In this document: piece after piece, positions 44,642 to 53,400 of the stretch | Numbering within the stretch: the first letter of the stretch is position 1 | Layout: each line of letters starts with the position of its first letter | Source of the DNA: Burkholderiaceae bacterium | Lineage (GTDB): Bacteria > Pseudomonadota > Gammaproteobacteria > Burkholderiales > Burkholderiaceae | Assembly: GCA_021166835.1 (NCBI GenBank) | Contig: JAJPEN010000070.1 | Coordinates: 46,513-110,512, forward strand | Reading direction: 5' to 3' | DNA length: 64,000 nt | Position numbers and translations under genes: made by a program | The notes under the pieces: model-generated | What the model was told of the DNA's origin: nothing | The model's database searches: none | What the model saw: the letters and a program-made list of their open reading frames with translations, nothing else

Positions 44642-45280
44642 CTACCACGCCAGAATCTCTTCCAGCCCCGACACCATGCGGTCCGGCGGCAGCGCTTCGA
44701 ACTCCGACTCCGCGCATTCGCCGTTGCGAACGATCGCCACCGGCATCCCCGCCGCCCGGGCCGCCAGCACGTCTGCGCGACTGTCGCCGACGAAGAGTGC
44801 CTCATGCGGCGCCAGCTTCCATTCGGTCAGCACGCGCCGGATGCCCTGGGCACGCGGCTTCATGAAGTCCACGTCGTCGCGGCTCACGACCGGCGCGAGC
44901 CGACGATCGAAACCGAAGCGCACGAGCGCGTCGGCGAGCGCTGCGCGCCCGATGTTCGAGACCATCCCCGTGCGCAGTCCGCATCCGGAGAGTTCGCGCA
45001 GCAGTTCCGCGGCACCGGGGCGGGGTGTCCAGCGCGTAAGTGCATCGGCGTCCCAACGGTCGTAGATCGGGCCGAGATCGCGGCGCAGCTCCGCCAGCCG
45101 CCCCTGCGGCGCCGCCGCCTCGACCGCCGCATTCCACAGTTCCGCGTAATTACCCGTCGCGCCGTAGCCGAGCGAAGCAAAGGCCTCGCGCAACTGCGCC
45201 TCGGCCTCGGCGAGGCGCCACTGGAAATCGACCAGCGTGCCTTCGAAGTCGAAGATCAGCGCGGCGATGCGACTTCCCAT
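44642..45280 (-). CDS. HAD superfamily hydrolase with a DxE nucleophile motif
   Basis: 212 aa. Motif I reads FDFEGTL: nucleophile Asp11 is present but the usual second Asp is Glu13. Motif II MVSNIG, motif III Lys in DFMKPRAQGI, motif IV FVGDSRADVLAAR. The cap is a small helical insert after motif I, as in phosphoglycolate-phosphatase-like HADs. Substrate unknown. Upstream 90 bases lead to the oxidoreductase operon end, same strand. Confidence 0.85.
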   Translation of the reverse strand: MGSRIAALIFDFEGTLVDFQWRLAEAEAQLREAFASLGYGATGNYAELWNAAVEAAAPQGRLAELRRDLGPIYDRWDADALTRWTPRPGAAELLRELSGCGLRTGMVSNIGRAALADALVRFGFDRRLAPVVSRDDVDFMKPRAQGIRRVLTEWKLAPHEALFVGDSRADVLAARAAGMPVAIVRNGECAESEFEALPPDRMVSGLEEILAW

Positions 45281-45370
45281 GTTCGGCCTCTCGCTCGTCG
45301 AGTGCGACGACTGCGCGCCTGCGGCAACCGATCCGCCGCGGACGACAACCGACTCACCTTGACACCGCGC

Positions 45371-46282
45371 CTACGCCACCGCGGCCCGCGCCATCCCCGC
45401 CTGCGCATCACTCGCCGCCACCCGCTGCATCAACCGCTCCCACCCCGCGTCGACGTCGGCCTGCAGCGTGTCGATCTCGGGCTGCTTCAGGTGCCGATAG
45501 CGCCGCTGCGGCGCCAGGTATTCGGCCACCCTGCGCGTACGTCGCGCGTGGTTCAGCGTGTACCGGTGCCCGTCCTCGACCTCGTAGAGCGGAAACACGC
45601 CGCTCTCGACGGCCAGGCGCGCCACGCCGAGGCCGCCGTCGTCGGTGAGCCCCCAGCCGTCGATGCACGGGATCAGCAGCGTGAGCAGTCGAGTGCCGCG
45701 GATCGTCTTCGCCTTCTGCACCTTGCGAACGAGATCGGGCAGGAAGCCGGCGGTGGCGGTGGCCGCATACGGGATCTCGTGCGCCGCCATGATCTCGGTG
45801 AGGTTCTTCTTGCGCGAGAGCTTGCCGGCCGGCGTCGATCCGGTCGACGCGAAGCGCGGCGTCGACGACGACTTCTGCGCGCCGGTGTTCATGTAGCCCT
45901 CGTTGTCGAGGCACACGTAGAGGAAGTTCTCGTTGCGCTCGACCGCCGACGACAGGCACTGGAAGCCGATGTCGTAGGTGCCGCCGTCGCCGGCGAAGAC
46001 GACGACCTGCGTGTCGCGCTTGCCCTGTGCATCGAGCGCGCGGCGGATGCCCGAGGCGGCAGCGGCGCTCGATTCGAGCGTCGGCTGGTACACCGGAATG
46101 CGCAGCGACGAGAACGGCTGCGGCCCGGCGATGATCGCCATGCACGACGGCGGCACGACCGCGACGGTGTCGGGCCCGAGCGTGGCGAGCACGTGGCGCA
46201 CCGACAGCGCCTCGATGCAACCCGGACATGCCGCGTGCCCCGAACAGAACATCGCGTCTTCGACGACTTCGAGTTTTCTCAT
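45371..46282 (-). CDS. 2-oxoacid:acceptor oxidoreductase beta subunit (TPP-binding)
   Basis: 303 aa. TPP-binding segment VVVFAGDGGTYDIGFQCLSSAVERNENFLYVCLDNEGYMNTGAQ (GDGG...N), N-terminal CSGHAACPGC. Couples to the alpha subunit as a CoA-dependent or phenylglyoxylate-type 2-oxoacid oxidoreductase. 26 bases after alpha. Last gene of the operon. Substrate is not identifiable from the sequence; phenylglyoxylate or pyruvate are candidates. Confidence 0.87.
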   Translation of the reverse strand: MRKLEVVEDAMFCSGHAACPGCIEALSVRHVLATLGPDTVAVVPPSCMAIIAGPQPFSSLRIPVYQPTLESSAAAASGIRRALDAQGKRDTQVVVFAGDGGTYDIGFQCLSSAVERNENFLYVCLDNEGYMNTGAQKSSSTPRFASTGSTPAGKLSRKKNLTEIMAAHEIPYAATATAGFLPDLVRKVQKAKTIRGTRLLTLLIPCIDGWGLTDDGGLGVARLAVESGVFPLYEVEDGHRYTLNHARRTRRVAEYLAPQRRYRHLKQPEIDTLQADVDAGWERLMQRVAASDAQAGMARAAVA

Positions 46283-46308
46283 CGTTTCCTCCGCTCGCGA
46301 TCGCGCTT

Positions 46309-47532
46309 TCAGCTGACCCAGACCGACTCGGGTCCGCTGTCGTACGAAGCCGCGTTGCGCACGAACTCGCGGATCCGCTCGGGCGGCACGTTCACGCCGC
46401 CGACGCCGGCGAGCAGCCCGCGGATCGTCGGTGCGTCCGCCATGCCGTACAGCGTCGAGCGCAATTCCTGGTGCAGCACGCCGCCACAGCCCGGCGAGTA
46501 GTTGCGATCGAGCACGATCACCTCGGCGACGCCCGCGAGCGCCGCACGCAGCGCCGCGACGGGGAAAGGCCGGAACAGCCGCACCTTGACGAGCCCCACC
46601 GCGATGCCCTCGTCGCGCATCGCATCGACCGCGTCGCGCGCGGTGCCGCACATGCTGCCCATCGTCACCAGCACCGTGTGCGCACCGTCGCAGCGGTAGC
46701 GCTCGACGATGCCCCAGCTGCGTCCGGTGAGCCGCGCCCAGTCGCGGTCTACCTCGACAGCGAGCTGCGGAACCTTCGCCATCGCCTCCGCCAGCTCGCG
46801 CCGGTGCCTGGCGAACATCTCCTGCGTGACGACATTGCCCCATGACTCGACCTTCGCCGGATCGATGCGATGAGGCGGCGCGTATTCGGGCAGGAACTCG
46901 TCGACCAGCTCCTGCGGCGGTACCCGCACCGGCTCCAGCGCATGCGAGACGTAGAACGCGTCGTGGCTCACCAGCGCGGGAACGAGCACGGACTCGGCGA
47001 TGCGGAAGGCCTGGATCACGCTGTCGAGCGACTCCTGCGCGCTCTCGCTGTAGAACTGGATCCACCCGGTGTCGCGCTGCGCGAGGCTGTCGGTCTGGTC
47101 GGGCCAGAACGCCCAGGGCGACGCCACCGTGCGGTTCACGTTGGCCACGACGATCGGCGCGCGCGCGCCGCTGGCGTACTGCAGCACCTCGTGCATCAGC
47201 AGCAGGCCCTGCGAGGCGGTGGCCGTGAACACGCGCACGCCGGCGAGCGAAGCCGGAATGCAGGCCGCCATCACCGAATGCTCGGACTCGGGCGTGATGA
47301 TCTCCGCGTCGAACTCGCCGGCCGCCTGGAACTCGGTGAGCTTCTCGAGGATCGGCGTCTGCGGCGTGATCGGATAGCCGGGCGCGAACTTCGGGCGCGC
47401 GAGCTTCGCCGCCCATGCGACGGCGTGGTTGCCGGTGAGCAGCATCGTCTGCTCGCGCGCCGGTCCGCCGGGGGCCTGCGGCGCGGCCTTCCCGCTGCGC
47501 TCGGGCTGCGTTCGCATCGCGACGTCGTTCAT
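46309..47532 (-). CDS. 2-oxoacid:acceptor oxidoreductase alpha subunit
   Basis: 407 aa. Pyr-domain text LLTGNHAVAWAAKLARPKFAPGYPITPQTPILEKL and ITPESEHSVMAACIPASLAGVRVFTATASQGLLLMHE, then the transketolase C-like domain TVLVTMGSMCGTARDAVDAMRDEGIAVGLVKVRLFRPFP. ATG overlaps the flavoprotein stop by 4 bases. Confidence 0.9.
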   Translation of the reverse strand: MNDVAMRTQPERSGKAAPQAPGGPAREQTMLLTGNHAVAWAAKLARPKFAPGYPITPQTPILEKLTEFQAAGEFDAEIITPESEHSVMAACIPASLAGVRVFTATASQGLLLMHEVLQYASGARAPIVVANVNRTVASPWAFWPDQTDSLAQRDTGWIQFYSESAQESLDSVIQAFRIAESVLVPALVSHDAFYVSHALEPVRVPPQELVDEFLPEYAPPHRIDPAKVESWGNVVTQEMFARHRRELAEAMAKVPQLAVEVDRDWARLTGRSWGIVERYRCDGAHTVLVTMGSMCGTARDAVDAMRDEGIAVGLVKVRLFRPFPVAALRAALAGVAEVIVLDRNYSPGCGGVLHQELRSTLYGMADAPTIRGLLAGVGGVNVPPERIREFVRNAASYDSGPESVWVS

Positions 47533-49346
47533 TTCACCTCCTCGATCATTTCCATCGAGCCGGTCGGGCATTCGCGCACGCAGATGCCGCAGCCCTTGCA
47601 GTAGTCGCCGTCGACTTCGTAACCGCCGCCGGGCAGGCGTCGGATCGCGAGATCGGGGCAGTAGTGGAAGCAGTTGTCGCAGGAGATGCAAGTGCCGCAC
47701 GAGAAGCAGCGAGCAGCCTCTGCCAGCGCGTGCTCGACGTCCAGGCCGAGCTGCACTTCCGCGTCGCCGATGCGATCGGTGGCAGGCAGCCTCGCTTCGG
47801 GTGCGCGCGCCGCCTGCGGGTAATAGAAGGTGGCGATCGAATCGAGCGGAACGAGCCGCTGCACATCGAAGCCGTATCCGGACAGGCGTTGACCGGCCAG
47901 CGCGGGAACGCCGCGCGCGACGCGCGCCGTGCTGTCGTTGCCGCCGCCGTTGCTGCTGCCACCGCCGTTGCCGCTGGCAGCGCCGTTGCCGCGCGCGCTC
48001 CCCTCCGCCGCGTCCGACCCGTCGCCGTCGAAGGGCCGCTGCGCCTTCTCGCACAGCGCGCGATCGATCGCGATCGCCGCGCGCTTGCCCATGCCGATCG
48101 CCTCGGTGACGAAACGCGCCATGCTGGCGACGTCGCCGCCCGCGTACACGCCCGGCGCATCGGTGGCCTGCGCCGCATCGACGCGCAACAGCGCGCCCTC
48201 GGCGGGCACCGCCTGCGCGAAAGGCGACAGATCGGGATCCTGCCCGATCGAAGGCACGATCGCGTCCGCTTCGAGGCGGAACTCGCTGCCGGCGATCGGC
48301 TCGACGCGAAAGCGCCCGCGCTCGGCACCGGCGACGAAATTCACGCGCACGCACTCGAGCGTGACGCCACGGCCTTGCGCATCGGCGAAGGCGCGCACCA
48401 GCGACGCTCCGTCGACGAGTTGTATGCCTTCCTCGATCGCCTCCTCGACCTCGGCGCGCTGCGCCGGCATCTGCCCGCGCGATTCGAGCGCGAGCATCGT
48501 GACTTCATGCCCCGCGCGCCGCGCGCTGCGCGCGACGTCGATCGCCGCGCTGCCGCCGCCGATGACGACGATGCGCCTGCCGAGCCGGGGCGCCTGCCCG
48601 GCGTTCGCCTGCGCGAGCCAGCCGGCACCGTCGACGACCCACGGCTGCGCGTAGTCGAGTTGCGGCAGCCGCTTCGGACGCCGCGCTCCGGCCGCGACGT
48701 AGACCGCGTCGAACTGCTGGCGCAGTTGCGCGAAGCCCTGCGCCGAATCGATCGCCACCCCGCATCGCACGTCGACGCCGAGCGCGACGATGCGATCGAT
48801 CTCGCCGTCGAGCACGTCGCGCGGCAGCCGATACGCGGGAATGCCGTCGCGCATCAGCCCGCCGAGCCGCTCCCGCGCCTCGAATATCGTCACCGCATAA
48901 CCGCGGCGACGCAGGTGGTACGCGGCCGACAGCCCCGACGGACCGCCGCCGACGATCGCGACGCGTTCACTGCGCTCGACCGCCGGCATCGGATACGACC
49001 ACCGTTGCGCCAGCCCCGTATCGCCGACCTGCCGCTCGAGCTTGCAGATCGAGATCGCCTCGTCGTAGCCCTGCCGGTTGCACGCGGTTTCGCAGGGGTG
49101 ATGGCAGACGCGCCCGGCGACCGCCGGAAACGGATTGTTGCGCGTGAGGATCTCCCACGCGCCGCGGAAGTCGCGTTCGCGCGCGCGGCCGATCCAGTGC
49201 GAGATGTCGCCGTTCACCGGGCATGCGGCGTGGCACGGCGAGGGCGCGCTCACGTGGCGCGGCAGTCGCGCGCGCCAGGTGCCGGTCTTGAAGACCTCGG
49301 TGCTGCCGGTCGTCCAGGCGGTGGGGGGCAGGTTGCGCGCGTTCAT
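47529..49346 (-). CDS. GltD-like FAD/NAD(P) oxidoreductase fused to a ferredoxin domain
   Basis: 605 aa. N-terminal Fer4_20 (CHAACPVNGD ... CHHPCETACNR), FAD GGGPSGLSAAYHLRRRGYAVTIFEAR near 132, NAD(P) GGGSAAIDVARSARRAGHEV near 270, SIGQDPDL, YAGGDVASMARFVTEAIGMGKRAA near 405. A Gly/Asn/Ser-rich linker (about 442-470) leads to a C-terminal 2[4Fe-4S] ferredoxin (CFSCGTCISCDNCFHYCP and CKGCGICVRECP). It would pass electrons from the thiamine subunits to NAD(P)+, as the FAD subunit does in phenylglyoxylate dehydrogenase. 4-base overlaps on both sides. Confidence 0.88.
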   Translation of the reverse strand: MNARNLPPTAWTTGSTEVFKTGTWRARLPRHVSAPSPCHAACPVNGDISHWIGRARERDFRGAWEILTRNNPFPAVAGRVCHHPCETACNRQGYDEAISICKLERQVGDTGLAQRWSYPMPAVERSERVAIVGGGPSGLSAAYHLRRRGYAVTIFEARERLGGLMRDGIPAYRLPRDVLDGEIDRIVALGVDVRCGVAIDSAQGFAQLRQQFDAVYVAAGARRPKRLPQLDYAQPWVVDGAGWLAQANAGQAPRLGRRIVVIGGGSAAIDVARSARRAGHEVTMLALESRGQMPAQRAEVEEAIEEGIQLVDGASLVRAFADAQGRGVTLECVRVNFVAGAERGRFRVEPIAGSEFRLEADAIVPSIGQDPDLSPFAQAVPAEGALLRVDAAQATDAPGVYAGGDVASMARFVTEAIGMGKRAAIAIDRALCEKAQRPFDGDGSDAAEGSARGNGAASGNGGGSSNGGGNDSTARVARGVPALAGQRLSGYGFDVQRLVPLDSIATFYYPQAARAPEARLPATDRIGDAEVQLGLDVEHALAEAARCFSCGTCISCDNCFHYCPDLAIRRLPGGGYEVDGDYCKGCGICVRECPTGSMEMIEEVK

Positions 49347-49900
49347 GCCGCGCTCCGCTGCAGTTGCGCGTCGACGCAGCGCCAGCCTTCCTCGCAGGCC
49401 GCCGCATTGGCCTCCTTCTGCTTCGGCGCCTCGTCGATCAGCGTGCGCTGCAACCCTTCGAGTGAAGGCTCGCCGATGGCGCGCGCGAGCGCGCCGAGCA
49501 GCACCGAGTTGACGATGCGCCCGAGCCCGTGACGCCGTGCGATCGACAGCGCATCGACCGCGATGACGCGCCGCCCGGGCAGCACGGACGCGAAATGCTG
49601 CGCCGGCTGCGCCGAGTTGACGACGATCAGCGTGTGCGCCGCCGCGCTCGCCAGCAGCCTGCCTTCGAGCAGGCTGGAGTCGAAGCACAGGATCGCATCG
49701 GCAGTCTCGATGTCGCAGCGCACGCGGATGGGCCTGTCGTCGACGCGGATGTACGAGCTGACCGGCGTGCCGCGGCGCGCACCGCCGTAACTCGCGAAGC
49801 TCTGCACCTGGCGTCCTTCGGCGAAAAACGCGGTGGCGAGCAGGTTGCCGGCGGTCTGCGCGCCCTGCCCGCCGCGGCCCTGAACGATGATCTGCAGCAC
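49343..49900 (-). CDS. 2-oxoacid:acceptor oxidoreductase gamma subunit
   Basis: 185 aa. POR gamma signature MLQIIVQGRGGQGAQTAGNLLATAFFAEG and SFASYGGARRGTPVSSYIRVDD. GAGGAGG lies about 8 bases before the ATG. First gene of the gamma, flavoprotein, alpha, beta operon. Confidence 0.9.
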   Translation of the reverse strand: MLQIIVQGRGGQGAQTAGNLLATAFFAEGRQVQSFASYGGARRGTPVSSYIRVDDRPIRVRCDIETADAILCFDSSLLEGRLLASAAAHTLIVVNSAQPAQHFASVLPGRRVIAVDALSIARRHGLGRIVNSVLLGALARAIGEPSLEGLQRTLIDEAPKQKEANAAACEEGWRCVDAQLQRSAA

Positions 49901-50107
49901 GATGCCTCCTCGGCGGGCGCCGCGGTCGCATGCCGCGGCTGCCGGATGCCGGTGTCCGGTCTGCGACTACATCGCTTGCGGGTGGCGGCGTCCTTGATCT
50001 GCCGCAAGAGCGCGGGGACGAGGGAGCGGCTGGCTGCGGCCGGGCTTAGGATCGAGGCTCCTGAGTTGCTGCACGCATCGAAGCACCGACGCTCGGAGGA
50101 TCCTTCC

Positions 50108-50662
50108 ATGGACAAGCGGACCTTGCCCTCGCGCCTTGCCGCCGCCGGCGCCGCGCTCGCTTCGCTCGTCGCGCCTTCGGGCGCGCAGGCCGAACTGAAG
50201 CCGGGCGACGTCGCGCCCGTCTTCACGGCGCCGGCCGCGCTCGGCGGAAAGACCTTCGAGTTCTCGCTCGAGAAGGCGCTCGCCCGCGGCCCCGTCGTCG
50301 TCTACTTCTACCCGAAGGCGTTCACGAAGGGCTGCACGATCGAGGCGAACCGCTTCGCCGAGGCCCAGGACGAATACCAGGCGCTGCACGCCACCGTGAT
50401 CGGCGTCTCGGGCGACGACATCGAGACGCTGCAGAAGTTCTCGGTCGAGGAATGCCGCAACCGCTTCGCGGTCGCCTCGGACAAGGACGGCAGCATCATG
50501 AAGGCCTACGGTGCCGTCATGCCGCTGCTGTCGAGCTATGCGAAGCGCGTGTCCTACGTGGTCGGAAAGGACGGACGCATCGCGTATGCATATTCGTCGC
50601 TGAGCCCGGACGAGCACGTGCCGAACACGCTCGCGGCGTTGCGGGAGTTGGCGAAGCGGTAG
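50108..50662 (+). CDS. Secreted AhpC/TSA-family peroxiredoxin (BCP-like)
   Basis: 184 aa. Signal peptide (RLAAAGAALASLVAPSGAQA), then a thioredoxin-fold peroxiredoxin with peroxidatic Cys76 in PKAFTKGCTIEA and a second Cys116 in VEECRNRF. The usual TxxC motif reads T-K-G-C. It removes peroxides in the periplasm. Start ATG 50108 follows GGAGGATCC. Confidence 0.88.
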   Translation: MDKRTLPSRLAAAGAALASLVAPSGAQAELKPGDVAPVFTAPAALGGKTFEFSLEKALARGPVVVYFYPKAFTKGCTIEANRFAEAQDEYQALHATVIGVSGDDIETLQKFSVEECRNRFAVASDKDGSIMKAYGAVMPLLSSYAKRVSYVVGKDGRIAYAYSSLSPDEHVPNTLAALRELAKR

Positions 50663-51093
50663 GTTTCCCCTGCGTTCGCACGAGTAACGCTGCGGCGCCG
50701 CGTCGACAACGTTTTGCGTTCACCCGTGGCCGCACTAATGGAGCGCTTCGGCTGCACAATGCAGCGCTTCGGGCTGCACGATGCGGCACTTCGGGCTTCG
50801 CAAAGCGTTTCGGATGCGAAATCGCTGCATTCCGCAGCGCGACTTCGGGCCTGTCGCCTCGCCGATTGCATCTCCCGATTGCGCCTGCCGACCACATCTC
50901 CGAATGAGGTCTGCTGACCGCATCTCCTGACGAGGTCTGCCGTACCGCCTCCGCCGATTCGGCGGCCGCCGCCCGCCCGGGCTGCGAAAGCGGCGGCTGA
51001 CGTCGCTCCCAACGGTCGCGCAGCGCATTGCGTGTCGCCGATCATGCTTATCGAGCACTGCGCACCAACAGGCACGCGCCAGGGAGACGACGA
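50663..51093. repeat. 430-base gene-free stretch with two tandem repeat blocks
   Basis: Block A: three 22-bp units at 50741-50762, 50763-50784 and 50785-50806 (core GCGCTTCGGGCTGCACRATGC), followed by decayed copies to about 50850. Block B: two 26-bp units at 50890-50915 and 50916-50941 (GACCRCATCTCC...GAGGTCTGC), preceded by related CATCTCC text. Short frames here give only low-complexity shadows. No gene, tRNA or clear terminator is seen. Confidence 0.7.
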
Positions 51094-53316
51094 ATGAACG
51101 CCGCGAGACCGGAAGTCGACGGAACGGCACGCGAAGCGATCGCGCGCGAACGCGCGGTCTGCGCGCGCAACTACGATCCGTTGCCGATCGTGATCGAGCG
51201 GGGCGAAGACGTCTGGCTGCACGACACGGAAGGGCGCCGGTACCTGGACTTCATGAGCGCGTATTCGGCGGTCGCGCACGGGCATCGCCATCCGCGGCTG
51301 GTGGCGGCGGCGCAGGCGCAACTCGCCCGTGTCTGCATCACGTCGCGGGCGTTCCACAACGATCGGCTTGGCCCCTTTCTCGAGGAGTTATGCCGCGTCT
51401 CGGGCTTCGAACGCGCGCTGCCGATGAACACCGGCGCCGAGGCGGTCGAGACGGCGATCAAGGCGGCGCGCCGGTGGGGCTACCGCGTGAAAGGCATCGC
51501 GCCGGGGCGGGCGACGATCCTCGCCGCGCGCGGCAATTTCCACGGGCGCACGACGACGATCGTCGGCTTCTCGTCGGATCCTTCGACGCGCGACGACTTC
51601 GGTCCCTTCGACGGCGGCTTCCGGCTGTTCGACTTCGGCGACCTCGCGTCGCTCGAAGCAGCCGCCGGCGACGACGTCTGCGCGGTGCTCGTCGAACCGA
51701 TCCAGGGCGAAGCCGGCGTGATCGTTCCTCCGGAAGGCTGGCTGCGCGCGTTGCGCGACTGGTGCGACCGGAACCGCGTGCTGCTGATCCTCGACGAGGT
51801 GCAGTCGGGGCTGGGCCGCACGGGCCGCCTGTTCGCCTTCGAGCACGAATCGATCCGGCCCGACGCACTCGTCGTCGGCAAGGCGCTCGGCGGCGGCATC
51901 GTGCCGGTGTCGGCGTTCGTCGCGAACGCGACGCTGATGGACGTATTCGAGCCGGGCAGCCACGGTTCGACCTTCGGCGGCAATCCGCTCGCGGCGGCCG
52001 TCGGACTCGAGGCGCTGCGCGTGCTGCAGGACGAGCAGCTCGCGGAGCGCAGCGCCGTACTCGGGCGGCACCTGATCGCGCGCCTGCGCGCCATCGCCGG
52101 CGGCCAGCCGATCGCGGTCCGCGGACGCGGCCTGTGGGCAGGCTTCGACCTGCATGATTCGGGAATCGACGCCCATGCCTTCGTCGAGCGACTGGCACGG
52201 CGCGGCGTACTGACGAAGGAAGCGCACGATGCGATCCGCATCGCGCCGCCGTTGACGATCACGAAGGCGCAGCTCGACTGGGGTCTCGATCGAATCGCCG
52301 AGACGCTCGACGAATGCCTGCGGGCATCGACGGCGAAAGGCGTCGAGCACGCACGATCGCTCGAGCGCTCGCCATCGCAACCGCGCAGCGCCGCGCCGGA
52401 AAACGGGCCCGCCGCCCCCGCGGATCGCGAGCAAAACCATCCCGTCCACGTGCTGCTGTGCCCACCCGACCACTTCCAGGTCCGCTATCGCATCAACCCG
52501 TGGATGCACCCGGAAGCGTGGTCGCTCGATGCCTCGCGCCTGTCGCGCGAAGCGCGCACCGGCTGGCAGGAACTGCTGACGGCATACCGACGCCTCGGCG
52601 CTCGCGTCGAGACGATGACGCCGCAGCCCGGCTCGCCCGATCTCGTGTTCACCGCCAACGCCGCCGTGGTGCTCGACGGCAAGGCGCTGCTCGCGCGCTT
52701 CCGCAATCCGGAGCGGCGCGCGGAAGAGGCGCACGGGCGGCGCACCTTCGAAGCGTTGCGCAGCAGGGGCATCGTCGAGTCGGTGAACGAGGTCGACGAG
52801 AACCTGCACTTCGAGGGCGCGGGCGACGCGATTTGGGACGCGAAGCGGCAGGTGATGTGGATGGGCTACGGGCAGCGCTCCGGCTTCGCCGCGCGCGACG
52901 CGGTTCGGCGCGTCTTCGGCGTCGACACGCTGTCGCTCGAACTGGTGTCGCCGAGCTTCTATCACCTCGACACTTGCCTGTGCGTGCTCTCGCGCGGCGA
53001 GATTCTCTGGTATCCGCCGGCGTTCGCCGACGCGTCGCAGCGGCTGCTGCGCTCCGTCGTCGCAGGCGAAGCGATCGAGGTGGACGACGAGGATGCCGCG
53101 CGCTTCGCCGTCAACGCCGTCTGCATCGGCGACGAAGTGCTGCTCTGCCATGCGTCGCAGAAACTGCGCGAGGTTCTCGAAGCCCGCGGCTACCGTGTCC
53201 GGATGATCGCGCTCGATGCGTTCAACCGTTCGGGCGGCGCCGCGTGCTGCCTCACGCTGCGCCTCGATCAGCGAAGCGGCATTCGGACGACCGCGAAGAA
53301 CGAGTTGGCGGCATAG
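51094..53316 (+). CDS. Fusion of ornithine aminotransferase and arginine-dihydrolase-like (GME) domain
   Basis: 740 aa. Residues 1-415: class III PLP aminotransferase close to ornithine-oxoacid aminotransferase (NTGAEAVETAIKAARRWGY, Asp234 in LILDEVQSGLGRTG, PLP Lys263 in VVGKALGGG, STFGGNPLAAA). Linker 415-450. Residues 450-725: guanidino-group-modifying domain resembling cyanobacterial ArgZ/AgrE: LLCPPDHFQVRYRINPWMH, DLVFTANA with Asn522, LHFEGAGDA, His624 in SFYHLDTC, nucleophile Cys719 in GGAACCLTL. The Asn in FTANA is the residue linked to dihydrolase activity (arginine to ornithine). One protein could take arginine to glutamate semialdehyde. An Lrp gene follows. Confidence 0.85.
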   Translation: MNAARPEVDGTAREAIARERAVCARNYDPLPIVIERGEDVWLHDTEGRRYLDFMSAYSAVAHGHRHPRLVAAAQAQLARVCITSRAFHNDRLGPFLEELCRVSGFERALPMNTGAEAVETAIKAARRWGYRVKGIAPGRATILAARGNFHGRTTTIVGFSSDPSTRDDFGPFDGGFRLFDFGDLASLEAAAGDDVCAVLVEPIQGEAGVIVPPEGWLRALRDWCDRNRVLLILDEVQSGLGRTGRLFAFEHESIRPDALVVGKALGGGIVPVSAFVANATLMDVFEPGSHGSTFGGNPLAAAVGLEALRVLQDEQLAERSAVLGRHLIARLRAIAGGQPIAVRGRGLWAGFDLHDSGIDAHAFVERLARRGVLTKEAHDAIRIAPPLTITKAQLDWGLDRIAETLDECLRASTAKGVEHARSLERSPSQPRSAAPENGPAAPADREQNHPVHVLLCPPDHFQVRYRINPWMHPEAWSLDASRLSREARTGWQELLTAYRRLGARVETMTPQPGSPDLVFTANAAVVLDGKALLARFRNPERRAEEAHGRRTFEALRSRGIVESVNEVDENLHFEGAGDAIWDAKRQVMWMGYGQRSGFAARDAVRRVFGVDTLSLELVSPSFYHLDTCLCVLSRGEILWYPPAFADASQRLLRSVVAGEAIEVDDEDAARFAVNAVCIGDEVLLCHASQKLREVLEARGYRVRMIALDAFNRSGGAACCLTLRLDQRSGIRTTAKNELAA

Positions 53317-53323
53317 CGCCGGC

Positions 53324-53400
53324 GACTCACTTCGACGCATGAAGCGCGGAGATTCACTCGCCGCATGAAGCGGGGGATACACTCGCCGCATGAAGCGGCT
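53324..53400 (+). repeat. Triplicated 25-27-bp repeat spanning the lrp promoter and start codon
   Basis: Units 53324-53350, 53351-53375 and 53376-53400 share the core CACTCGCCGCATGAAGCG, each with an ATGAAGCG. The third unit holds the real lrp start (ATG 53390) and a -10-like TACACT at 53378-53383, only 6 bases before the ATG, which would make the mRNA leaderless. Confidence 0.75.
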
